Of a stretch of 64,000 nucleotides of DNA, positions 35,013 through 42,328 are shown piece after piece. A model generated the notes under the pieces. That model saw nothing but the letters and a program-made list of their open reading frames with translations. It did not search any database and had not been told where the DNA came from. Numbering within the stretch: the first letter of the stretch is position 1; each line of letters begins with the position of its first letter. Made by a program: the position numbers and the translations under genes. This DNA is from an uncultured Prevotella sp. (GTDB lineage: Bacteria > Bacteroidota > Bacteroidia > Bacteroidales > Bacteroidaceae): the NCBI GenBank assembly GCA_905236755.1, contig CAJOCR010000001.1:1-64000 (forward strand), in the 5' to 3' direction.

Positions 35013-35663
35013 TCATTTCTTATATGTTCCATTGAACTTTGCCAAGCGACGGTCTTTGTCCCAGTTGGGGTCATGTCGTTTCAATAGTTCGGCAGCCACA
35101 TCTTCAATTCTTAAGCCCTTGTCGGCAAGCAGTACGATGAGATGGTACAAAATGTCGCTGGCTTCGTAAACTAATTTCTCGTTTGTTCCAGAAACAGCTT
35201 CGATAACAGTCTCAAGAGCTTCTTCTCCAACCTTTTGCGCTATTCTTTTGGTGCCTTTGTTGAATAAGGCAGTGGTATAGCTTCCTTCTGGCATATCCTC
35301 TTTGCGTTTGTTGATGAAGTCTTGCAGTTCTGTAAGGAATAGGATAGGGTTGTAGTCGTTTTCTTCTCCCCAGCATGTGTCAGTTCCTTTATGACATGTT
35401 GGTCCCATAGGATTAACCTGAATAAGCAGAGTGTCGTTATCGCAATCAATCTGCATACTCACCATGTTCAAGAAGTTGCCACTTGTTTCTCCCTTTGTCC
35501 AAAGACATTGTCGAGAGCGACTCCAGAAGGTCACCCTTTTAGTTTCTATAGTCTTTTCGTAGGCTTCTTCGTTCATAAATCCAAGCATCAACACTTTTCG
35601 TGTCTTTGCGTCCTGGATTATTGCTGGAACAAGTCCGCCCATCTTTTCAAAATCTATCTTCAT
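35013..35663 (-). CDS. hisIE: Bifunctional HisI-HisE (PRA-CH / PRA-PH)
   Basis: The two domains carry out steps 2 and 3 of histidine synthesis. Residues 1 to about 110 are phosphoribosyl-AMP cyclohydrolase with the zinc motif CxxxxxxxC in GPTCHKGTDTCWG; residues about 118-205 are phosphoribosyl-ATP pyrophosphohydrolase with KVGEEALETVIEA. The 216-residue length is typical of the fusion. It is the last gene of hisH-hisA-hisF-hisIE, 34 bases after hisF. The TGA stop starts a TGAGTAATGAGGAGTT-type tail. Confidence 0.97.
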   Translation of the reverse strand: MKIDFEKMGGLVPAIIQDAKTRKVLMLGFMNEEAYEKTIETKRVTFWSRSRQCLWTKGETSGNFLNMVSMQIDCDNDTLLIQVNPMGPTCHKGTDTCWGEENDYNPILFLTELQDFINKRKEDMPEGSYTTALFNKGTKRIAQKVGEEALETVIEAVSGTNEKLVYEASDILYHLIVLLADKGLRIEDVAAELLKRHDPNWDKDRRLAKFNGTYKK

Positions 35664-35697
35664 TCTTTTTATTGTTTTCTGTTTATAATCTCGTACT

Positions 35698-36456
35698 TTA
35701 TATTCTCACGTTTATACCTTCTTCTTTGAGATATTTCTTTAGTTCTGGAATACCAATCTCCCCGAAGTGGAATACACTGGCAGCAAGAGCAGCATCAGCT
35801 TTTCCTAATGTAAAAGTATCGCGGAAATGTTCTTTCTTTCCAGCACCGCCGCTTGCAATGATAGGTATGCTTACATCCTCAGCTAATTGTGCTAATGCTT
35901 CGTTGGCAAAGCCCTGTTTCACACCATCATGATCCATAGAAGTGAAGAGAATCTCGCCCGCACCTCTATTGGCAACCTCACGTGCCCAGTCAAAGAGACG
36001 TAATTCAACACGCTCTCTTCCTCCTTTCACATAGCAATGCCATCCATCCTCATCATTGCGTGCATCAATAGCACATACGCATACCTGTGAACCATAGTGG
36101 CTACTTATCTCGTCAATAAGTTTTGGGTTACGAATGGCAGAAGAGTTTATACTCACTTTGTCAGCTCCTGCATCAAGAAGGCGTTTCACATCATCAAGTT
36201 CGTTGATACCTCCTCCAACGGTGAAAGGAATATTTATGGTTTCAGCTACACGAGTTACCATATCCGTGAAAGTCTTTCTGCCTTCATAACTTGCCGTGAT
36301 ATCCAGGAAAACCAACTCGTCGGCTCCTGCATCGCTATAAGCTTTTCCCAGTTCTACTGGGTCGCCTGCACTACGGAGGTTTATGAAGTTAGTACCTTTG
36401 ACAGTCTCTCCGTTTTTGACATCAAGACAAGGTACGATTCTTTTTGCTAATCCCAT
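35698..36456 (-). CDS. hisF: Imidazole glycerol phosphate synthase subunit HisF
   Basis: HisF is the cyclase subunit that uses ammonia from HisH to form IGP and AICAR. The 252-residue barrel has [11 protein letters not shown] with the catalytic aspartate near residue 11, and the second half carries SMDHDG (catalytic Asp region) and IIASGGAG phosphate-binding loops. ATG 36456 is chosen over a GTG two codons upstream; it lies two bases after the hisA stop, as expected for coupled genes. Confidence 0.97.
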   Translation of the reverse strand: MGLAKRIVPCLDVKNGETVKGTNFINLRSAGDPVELGKAYSDAGADELVFLDITASYEGRKTFTDMVTRVAETINIPFTVGGGINELDDVKRLLDAGADKVSINSSAIRNPKLIDEISSHYGSQVCVCAIDARNDEDGWHCYVKGGRERVELRLFDWAREVANRGAGEILFTSMDHDGVKQGFANEALAQLAEDVSIPIIASGGAGKKEHFRDTFTLGKADAALAASVFHFGEIGIPELKKYLKEEGINVRI

Positions 36457-36458
36457 AA

Positions 36459-37175
36459 TCACTTCAACAGTTTGTTAATATCTATCTTTCCTTCATAGAA
36501 AGCTTTTCCAAACACTACAGCAGGAATATTATAGCTGTTTAATTCCTCTATATCCTCATTGCAGCTTATTCCGCCAGAAGCGATAAGATGCAAGTGTGGG
36601 TATTCATTCATTATCTGCTTGTATAGGTCGGTTGCTGGACCAGCTAATGTTCCGTCTTTGCTTATTTCTGTGCATAGAACATTCCTTACTCCCTTGTCAA
36701 CATATTGTTTTAAGAAAGGAAGTAAATCTTCAACAGAATCTTCTTTCCATCCATTGATGCTTATCTTGCCGTTGCGCACATCAGCTCCTAAGATCATTCT
36801 TTCAGCACCATATTTATCAAGCCACTGCATAAACAGTTCTGGCTGAGTAACAGCAATACTTCCAACAGTCACCATTGAAGCACCAGCAGCAAAGGCTTTC
36901 TCGATGTCTTCTTCGCTCTTTATTCCACCTCCAAAGTCAACTACCAGATTAGTGGCAGATGTGATAGCCTTAAGAACAGCATCGTTTACAATATGCTTGC
37001 TCTTTGCACCATCAAGATCCACAACATGAAGACGTTTGAAGCCGAGACGCTCGAATTCACGAGCCACCTCGGCAGGATCATTGTTGTATATTTTCTTTTG
37101 TTCATAGTCACCTTTGGTCAAGCGTACACACTGACCATTAATGATATCTATGGCTGGAATGAGTTCTATATTCAT
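36459..37175 (-). CDS. hisA: HisA, ProFAR isomerase
   Basis: HisA isomerises ProFAR to PRFAR, the substrate of HisHF. The 238-residue half-barrel duplication shows the catalytic aspartate region [16 protein letters not shown] near the start, the GGGIKSEED phosphate site and the ASGGISC loop near the end. The start overlaps the hisH stop by four bases. Confidence 0.97.
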   Translation of the reverse strand: MNIELIPAIDIINGQCVRLTKGDYEQKKIYNNDPAEVAREFERLGFKRLHVVDLDGAKSKHIVNDAVLKAITSATNLVVDFGGGIKSEEDIEKAFAAGASMVTVGSIAVTQPELFMQWLDKYGAERMILGADVRNGKISINGWKEDSVEDLLPFLKQYVDKGVRNVLCTEISKDGTLAGPATDLYKQIMNEYPHLHLIASGGISCNEDIEELNSYNIPAVVFGKAFYEGKIDINKLLK

Positions 37176-37762
37176 AATTCAAGGAAGTTTTTTAATATCT
37201 GTTCGCCCACTTTTCCACTCTTCTCAGGATGAAACTGACATGTATAGAAATTGTCTTTATGCAGGCATGCAGAGTAGGGCAGTATATACTTGGCTTCTGC
37301 TATTGTTTCTTTGCATGTTGGTACATAATAACTATGCACAAAATACACATAAGGATTATTTCCTAAATGTTGCAGAAGAGGATTATCGTTGGTTTTTATC
37401 TTGTTCCATCCCATTGCAGGAACTTTGTCTTCGTGTCGTTGAGGTTGAAAACGCTTTACCTCAACATCGAAAATTCCAAGACAGTCAACATCTCCCTCCT
37501 CGCTATGTTTGCATAGTAGCTGTTGTCCAACGCATATACCTAAGACAGGCTGCTTCAATCCTTTGATAACCTCGTCAAGATGATGTTCATGCAGATATTC
37601 CATTGCTTCACGCGCATTTCCCTGTCCTGGAAAAATTACTTTATCGGCTTTTCTCAACTCTTCTGCGTTATCAGTAAGCAAAGGCTCTATGTTCAATCGC
37701 CTTAGTGCATTGACAACTGAGTATATGTTTCCTGCGTTGTATTTTACAATAGCTACATTCAT
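37172..37762 (-). CDS. hisH: Imidazole glycerol phosphate synthase subunit HisH
   Basis: HisH is the glutaminase that feeds ammonia to HisF. The class I amidotransferase nucleophile lies in PVLGICVGQQLL, with the PGQGN oxyanion region upstream and the HPEKSG histidine/glutamate motif near the C-terminus. The usual GICLGMQ is GICVGQQ here. The 196-residue length is normal. It heads the four-gene his cluster; no clear promoter was found in the repeat-containing gap upstream. Confidence 0.97.
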   Translation of the reverse strand: MNVAIVKYNAGNIYSVVNALRRLNIEPLLTDNAEELRKADKVIFPGQGNAREAMEYLHEHHLDEVIKGLKQPVLGICVGQQLLCKHSEEGDVDCLGIFDVEVKRFQPQRHEDKVPAMGWNKIKTNDNPLLQHLGNNPYVYFVHSYYVPTCKETIAEAKYILPYSACLHKDNFYTCQFHPEKSGKVGEQILKNFLEL

Positions 37763-37917
37763 CTGTTTAAATTACGAATTTGGAATGTGGAATGTGGAAT
37801 TAGTCGCACTACGTGCGATGTAGAATTATTCAATTTTCAATTATCAGTCGTGAAGCATTTGGCTTCTAACTTCTTATATCTTCTTCTATCTTCTTTTATC
37901 TTCTTTAAAACTACATC
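37763..37917. repeat. Gap between hisH and purU with repeat tail and mini-hairpin
   Basis: The purU side holds a sense-strand tail of AAGAAGATA-like units (37862-37912). The hisH side has GAATTTGGAATGTGG-type units and the mini-hairpin TCGCAC-TAC-GTGCGA (37804-37818). No promoter or terminator is clear. Confidence 0.65.
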
Positions 37918-38781
37918 TTACTGGAAGATGATAGTTTTGTTTTTATATGTGAGCACCTTACGTTGAATATGTTTTGTTACTGCACGTGAAAGAACAATTT
38001 TTTCCAGGTCTTTTCCCTTCAGTACCAAACTTTCGGGAGTATCCTTATGACTGATGCGTGTTACATCCTGTTCAATGATAGGACCAGCATCCAGTTCTGC
38101 TGTCACATAGTGACTTGTTGCTCCGATAATCTTCACTCCACGTTCCCAAGCCTGATGGTAAGGTTTTGCACCAATGAAGGCAGGAAGGAAAGAGTGGTGA
38201 ATGTTTATGATGTGATTGGGATAACTCTTGATCATCTCGTCGCTGATAATCTGCATATATCGAGCTAATACGATGAACGAAACTTTTTCCTTTTTCAGTA
38301 ATTCCATTTCAGCTGTTTCAACCTCAGCCTTGTTGCTATGGTCTTTCTTTATGCTCCATACATGATATGGTATTCCAAACTGTTCTGCTACATATCGTAG
38401 ATTTTCGTGATTGCTCACGATGCAAGGAATATCCACATTGAATTCTCCTGCCTTCCAACGTGCTAAAAGGTCGTATAGACAATGACTCATCTTACTTACG
38501 AAGATAGCCATGCGTGGTTTAACATCGCTGAAGTATAGATTGAAATGCATCTGAAAACGCTCTGTGTAAAGGGTGTCTATGATGTCTTTTATCTTGTCGC
38601 GTGGAATAAGGAAGTTCTCCAGTTCCCATTCTATACGCATAAAGAACATGTCGTCCTCGCGGTCAACATATTGGTCAAGATACATAATATTTCCGTGGTT
38701 ATCAGTGATGAATTTAGTCAATTCAGAAATGATGCCCTGTTTGTCAGGACAATGAAGAAGCAATATTGCAGATGGTTTCAT
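37918..38781 (-). CDS. purU: Formyltetrahydrofolate deformylase
   Basis: PurU hydrolyses 10-formyl-THF to THF and formate, balancing the one-carbon pool. The 287-residue protein has an N-terminal ACT domain (about 5-85, LLLHCPDKQGIISELTKF) and a formyltransferase-fold domain with NIHHSFLPAF (catalytic Asn/His) and TSHYVTAELDAGPII (catalytic Asp region). A TATCTTTG -7 box lies about 50 bases upstream, and the next gene downstream is hisH after a repeat-bearing gap. Confidence 0.95.
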   Translation of the reverse strand: MKPSAILLLHCPDKQGIISELTKFITDNHGNIMYLDQYVDREDDMFFMRIEWELENFLIPRDKIKDIIDTLYTERFQMHFNLYFSDVKPRMAIFVSKMSHCLYDLLARWKAGEFNVDIPCIVSNHENLRYVAEQFGIPYHVWSIKKDHSNKAEVETAEMELLKKEKVSFIVLARYMQIISDEMIKSYPNHIINIHHSFLPAFIGAKPYHQAWERGVKIIGATSHYVTAELDAGPIIEQDVTRISHKDTPESLVLKGKDLEKIVLSRAVTKHIQRKVLTYKNKTIIFQ

Positions 38782-38831
38782 TCTTTCTATTTCAAATTGT
38801 TATTAAAATCGTTAATCTCCTTTACACTATG

Positions 38832-38839
38832 CAAAGATA
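38832..38839 (-). promoter_or_regulatory. Putative -7 box of purU
   Basis: Minus strand TATCTTTG fits TAnnTTTG, about 50 bases before the purU ATG. No TTTG is found at the proper -33 spacing. Confidence 0.45.
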
Positions 38840-38948
38840 ACATTTTATATTGAAAAGAAAAAAAACATGAATGAAAAATTGCAGTTTCACACCATATTAA
38901 AACATATCGTTACATATTCAACTTTTATAAGTGAATATTTGTAGTATA

Positions 38949-39002
38949 AACCTTAGCCTTAAAATCAAATTCAAAGTAAATATTGACTTTAAGGTTAAGG
39001 TT
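38949..39002 (-). terminator. Probable terminator of the FHA gene
   Basis: A 15-bp stem with one G-T pair (39002-38988 with 38963-38949) and a 24-base loop starts about six bases after the FHA stop and runs into TTTATAC on the minus strand. The long loop lowers certainty. Confidence 0.6.
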
Positions 39003-39008
39003 GAAAGA

Positions 39009-39533
39009 TTAAGCTTTTGTTTTAAGAATAACGCTGGTAGCTCCGATAGTGAAAAGGCTACCATCTTCAATTACTCTGCGTTCCTTATCACCTAAGATTT
39101 CGTTGTCGACGAATGTGCCAGTGTTGCTTGGACCATCGCGCAGAATAAACTTTAGGTTACCTCGTTTATCATAGCTTACGTTGATGCAGCAATGAGTGTA
39201 GTCAACACTTGGGTCAACAGTTTCGATAGGACAGTTAACAATCTCGTTGCCCTTATGATAGCGTCCAATGAAGTTGTCGCCTAATTTTAGAGGAATTATC
39301 TGCTTGTAATGAAACACATTTTCAATAACAACGATAGAACCGTAGTCGCCTTGTTCGGCTTCTTCGTCAGGATTTTCGTCTTTCTGTAATTTTCTTAGTT
39401 TGCTAACGCCTATGCGAATGGCAAACTCTTTTCCGCAATCGTTGCATTGAAATATAAGCTTTTGACCAGCGGTATATTTTGTCTCGTCAAAAGAAATGTA
39501 ATTGTCGCACTTTGGGCAGCGTACTCTTTTCAT
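39009..39533 (-). CDS. Zinc-ribbon and FHA domain protein
   Basis: The 174-residue protein begins with a zinc ribbon, CPKC at 6-9 and CNDC at 30-33, of the kind seen in MJ0042-type N-termini. A short charged linker leads to an FHA domain (about 78-172) with the core pattern GRYHKGNEI, DYTHC and NTGTFVDNE that normally binds phosphothreonine peptides. The FHA serine before the histidine is replaced (THC rather than SRxH), so phosphopeptide binding needs testing. No Ser/Thr kinase is in the window. It lies 35 bases after the HU/SPOR gene and is probably co-transcribed with it. Confidence 0.85.
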   Translation of the reverse strand: MKRVRCPKCDNYISFDETKYTAGQKLIFQCNDCGKEFAIRIGVSKLRKLQKDENPDEEAEQGDYGSIVVIENVFHYKQIIPLKLGDNFIGRYHKGNEIVNCPIETVDPSVDYTHCCINVSYDKRGNLKFILRDGPSNTGTFVDNEILGDKERRVIEDGSLFTIGATSVILKTKA

Positions 39534-39568
39534 TTTTTAACTGGAGAAATTATAGAAAACTATAGAAA

Positions 39569-40603
39569 TTATTTTCTTACCATTGTAACCCATCCGTCGG
39601 CAAACTCTTTATTTTTATTGAGCTTGTTTAAGGCGTTTTGGGCATCAGTCTTGTTACTATAGTTGCCGTAAATTACTTTTGTATTGCCGTGACCGCTATA
39701 TACCTCGGCTTCGTTGTAGCCATTCTTTTTTAATTTCTCAGTATATTGCTGGGCGTTATTTAAAGATACCTTACTTGCAAGAACGATTGTATAGTATTCC
39801 TTAGCAACCGGAATATTTGTTTCTGCAACAACGGTTTTCTTTTCTTCGTTCTTCTGTAATACCTTCTTTGTTGCTGCTTCTATCTCGGCATTTCCTGTAG
39901 TTATGTCTTTTGGCATAATACGGTAGAGTAGGCCTGTATCAATCTTTGAAGTTGATAATGCCGACTTGGTGCCATTGCCAAGATGTGAAGGGATAAGTAA
40001 GAATGTAAGGAGTGCTATGCACGCAACAGCAATATTTCTAATGACGCTCTTTCTGATAGTATAGTTATCGTTGTTTTCGTCATTGATATCTACAAATAGG
40101 GTGCTATTGCTGTTCTCGTTGATATCAATAATCTTAGCAGTTTGCTCTTTTGCTGCTTCTGCTATCTGTTTGGCCTGAATGCTTTCGAGAGTTTCAAATT
40201 CGAAAGAGCTAAGGCCGTAGAGGGAAGGTGTAAGTAAGCCTGCTTCGCATGGCTCGAACTCATAGTTTCCTGCAGCGTTAAGGCGTAAGGTACCAATATC
40301 TCTAAGTTCGAAAATTCCTTCTGTGCTTAGTATCTGACGAATCTCCTCAACCTCTTGTTCTATTCGACGAAGAGCTTCAGGATAGCTAATGTCATATGCT
40401 TCTACATATGATTGGGCAAGGAGTGAATCGTTGATTTTTAATTGCGGATTGAATCCTATCGTGCGTATAGGTGGAAGGAATGTATTATCTACTTCACTAT
40501 AACGCGCGTTAGTATGCTGGGCCATGAAGCCACCGAACTCAGGAACAATAACACAGTCATTGTCCAAAAGTAATATTTCTATATGTCTTTCTAGTTCAAT
40601 CAC
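39569..40603 (-). CDS. HU-CCDC81 / SPOR envelope protein
   Basis: The 344-residue product starts with a Bacteroidetes HU-like (CCDC81-type) pair of domains: IELERHIEILLLDNDCVIVPEF and the LPPIRTIGFNPQL segment, to about residue 125. One membrane segment (about 189-206) follows. The C-terminal region (about 271-344; YYTIVLASKVSLNNAQQYTE and on) is a SPOR domain, which binds denuded peptidoglycan at division sites. So a DNA-binding-like domain inside may be linked to the septal wall outside. The start is GTG, five bases after the -7 box, so the mRNA would be leaderless. The FHA gene follows. Confidence 0.85.
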   Translation of the reverse strand: MIELERHIEILLLDNDCVIVPEFGGFMAQHTNARYSEVDNTFLPPIRTIGFNPQLKINDSLLAQSYVEAYDISYPEALRRIEQEVEEIRQILSTEGIFELRDIGTLRLNAAGNYEFEPCEAGLLTPSLYGLSSFEFETLESIQAKQIAEAAKEQTAKIIDINENSNSTLFVDINDENNDNYTIRKSVIRNIAVACIALLTFLLIPSHLGNGTKSALSTSKIDTGLLYRIMPKDITTGNAEIEAATKKVLQKNEEKKTVVAETNIPVAKEYYTIVLASKVSLNNAQQYTEKLKKNGYNEAEVYSGHGNTKVIYGNYSNKTDAQNALNKLNKNKEFADGWVTMVRK

Positions 40604-40608
40604 GTTTG

Positions 40609-40639
40609 CAAATTTAACAAATATTCTTTTAACTTCAAA
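40609..40639 (-). promoter_or_regulatory. Promoter of the HU/SPOR-FHA operon
   Basis: TTTG (40639-40636), a 19-base spacer and TAAATTTG (40616-40609) on the minus strand match the consensus fully. The -7 box ends five bases before the GTG start. Confidence 0.75.
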
Positions 40640-40687
40640 GTGTTTTTAATAAAAAATATCGTTCGGGAATTAAATTTTTGTTTTTGT

Positions 40688-40718
40688 TTTGCAGATAGGT
40701 AAAATTGTATTATCTTTG
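40688..40718 (+). promoter_or_regulatory. Promoter of rfbC
   Basis: TTTG (40688-40691), a 19-base spacer and TATCTTTG (40711-40718) match the consensus; the rfbC ATG is at 40749. Confidence 0.75.
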
Positions 40719-40748
40719 CGTGAAATATTTTAGAAAATTTCATAACAA

Positions 40749-41300
40749 ATGAATTATATAGAAACTGCAATCAAAGGAGTGTATGTTATTGAACCTAAGG
40801 TTTTTAATGATCAAAGGGGTTACTTCTTTGAAGCGTGGAAGCAGACAGATTTCAACGAGAACGTAGGTGCTGTTAACTTTGTTCAAGATAATGAGTCAAA
40901 GTCAAGTTATGGCGTTCTTCGTGGGCTTCATTATCAAAAGGGGGAGTTCTCGCAGGCCAAGTTGGTAAGAGTTGTTAAAGGCAAGGTTCTTGATGTAGCT
41001 GTTGACCTTCGCAAATCAAGTGCAACATTCGGAAAATATGTTATGGTTGAGTTGAGCGACGAAAACAAGCGTCAGTTCTTTATCCCTCGTGGCTTTGCTC
41101 ATGGATTCCTTGTTCTTAGCGACGAGGCTGTATTTACTTATAAAGTAGATAACGTATATGCGCCCCAGGCAGAAGTCAGCATTCGTTGGGATGATCCCAC
41201 TGTTGGTATAGAATGGCCTATTGATTCAAATGATGTTATTACATCAGAAAAGGATCTGAAGAAAGCTTTGGCTTTTGAGGATGCTGACTATTTTGAATAA
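40749..41300 (+). CDS. rfbC: dTDP-4-dehydrorhamnose 3,5-epimerase
   Basis: RfbC (RmlC) epimerises dTDP-4-keto-6-deoxyglucose on the way to dTDP-rhamnose for surface polysaccharide. The 183-residue cupin has the catalytic histidine in RGLHYQKG (H61), KVLDVAVDLRKSSATFG, FIPRGFAHGF and the active-site tyrosine near 131 (FTYKVDN). rfbA, rfbB and rfbD are not in the window. A DUF4738 lipoprotein gene follows after about 50 bases. Confidence 0.97.
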   Translation: MNYIETAIKGVYVIEPKVFNDQRGYFFEAWKQTDFNENVGAVNFVQDNESKSSYGVLRGLHYQKGEFSQAKLVRVVKGKVLDVAVDLRKSSATFGKYVMVELSDENKRQFFIPRGFAHGFLVLSDEAVFTYKVDNVYAPQAEVSIRWDDPTVGIEWPIDSNDVITSEKDLKKALAFEDADYFE

Positions 41301-41353
41301 AAAACGACAAAACAAAAAGCTCTAATTTGACAACATCTGAGAGTTGTTATGAT

Positions 41354-42163
41354 ATGAATATGCTTACTTACAAGAAAATATTTTTTGCATTATTGACATT
41401 TCTTTTTATGCTCTCTTTGGAGGGATGTCGTGATAAGAATTCTTCTGCAGTTGATTCTTCTAAAGAAGATACTGCAGCAAAAAAGATGCTTCAGGGAATA
41501 TGGGTTTCTGAAGACGAGTCTCCTTTCTTTAGAGTGAAAGGTGATACTATATATTATCCTGATACTACCTCTAGTCCTGTTTATTTCAGTATTCATGGTG
41601 ATTCACTTGAAATGCGTGGTGCAACAGTAGAGCGCTATCTTATAGTAAAACAATCTCCTCATCTCTTTGTGTTCAAGAACCATAATGGAGAGCAGGTGCG
41701 ACTTGAGTTAAGTAATAATGCCGAAGATATAAATTCTTTTCTGGTTAATCGTCCTGTGGCACTTAATCAGAATCAGCTCATTAAGCGTGATTCTGTCATT
41801 ATGCGTGCAGACAAGAAATATCATTATTATATTCAGGTTAATCCTACAACATTTAAGGTTGTTCACTCATCGCTCAATGATGATGGTTTGCAAGTAGATA
41901 ATGTTTATTTTGATAACATTATACATATAAGCGTTTTTCAGGGGGCTCGACAACTCTTTAGTCGTGACTTCCATCGTAAAGACTTCAGAAGAAATGTTCC
42001 AGAGAATATCTTGGCTCAATCTATCCTTAGTGATATTAACTTTACTTCGGTAGATGAAAAAGGTATTCACTTTACTGCATTTATTTGTATTCCTGATAGC
42101 CCCAGTGCTTATCAAATAGATATTTGTATATCATACGAAGGACGAGTAACGTTAAACGTGTAA
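41354..42163 (+). CDS. DUF4738 lipoprotein
   Basis: The product begins with a signal peptide and a lipobox ending LSLEGC, then a linker and the DUF4738 domain with KMLQGIWVSEDESPFFRVKG, YYPDTTSSPVYFSIHGDSL and VKQSPHLFVF. The family is restricted to Bacteroidales and has no known function. An earlier TTG could extend it by nine codons, and an ATG two codons later is also possible; ATG 41354 is a compromise giving about 269 residues. A strong terminator follows. Confidence 0.8.
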   Translation: MNMLTYKKIFFALLTFLFMLSLEGCRDKNSSAVDSSKEDTAAKKMLQGIWVSEDESPFFRVKGDTIYYPDTTSSPVYFSIHGDSLEMRGATVERYLIVKQSPHLFVFKNHNGEQVRLELSNNAEDINSFLVNRPVALNQNQLIKRDSVIMRADKKYHYYIQVNPTTFKVVHSSLNDDGLQVDNVYFDNIIHISVFQGARQLFSRDFHRKDFRRNVPENILAQSILSDINFTSVDEKGIHFTAFICIPDSPSAYQIDICISYEGRVTLNV

Positions 42164-42215
42164 GAATTTACCTAACAGAAAATAATTACGTAAACTTTGT
42201 GTTAAACGATATAGA

Positions 42216-42250
42216 AAATGCCTCTTGTAAACGAATAACAAGAGGCATTT
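42216..42250 (+). terminator. Bidirectional terminator between DUF4738 and DUF3857 genes (GCCTCTTG family)
   Basis: A 13-bp perfect stem AAATGCCTCTTGT/ACAAGAGGCATTT (42216-42228 with 42238-42250) with a 9-base loop lies between convergent genes. The core arm GCCTCTTG matches the terminators at 17111 and 28692. Confidence 0.85.
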
Positions 42251-42328
42251 ATAATTTCGAACTTCTAACTCTTTATTTATTATTTATCATTTGTCCTTTA
42301 TTCTTTAGCGAAGCTTTGCTTCGTGAAA

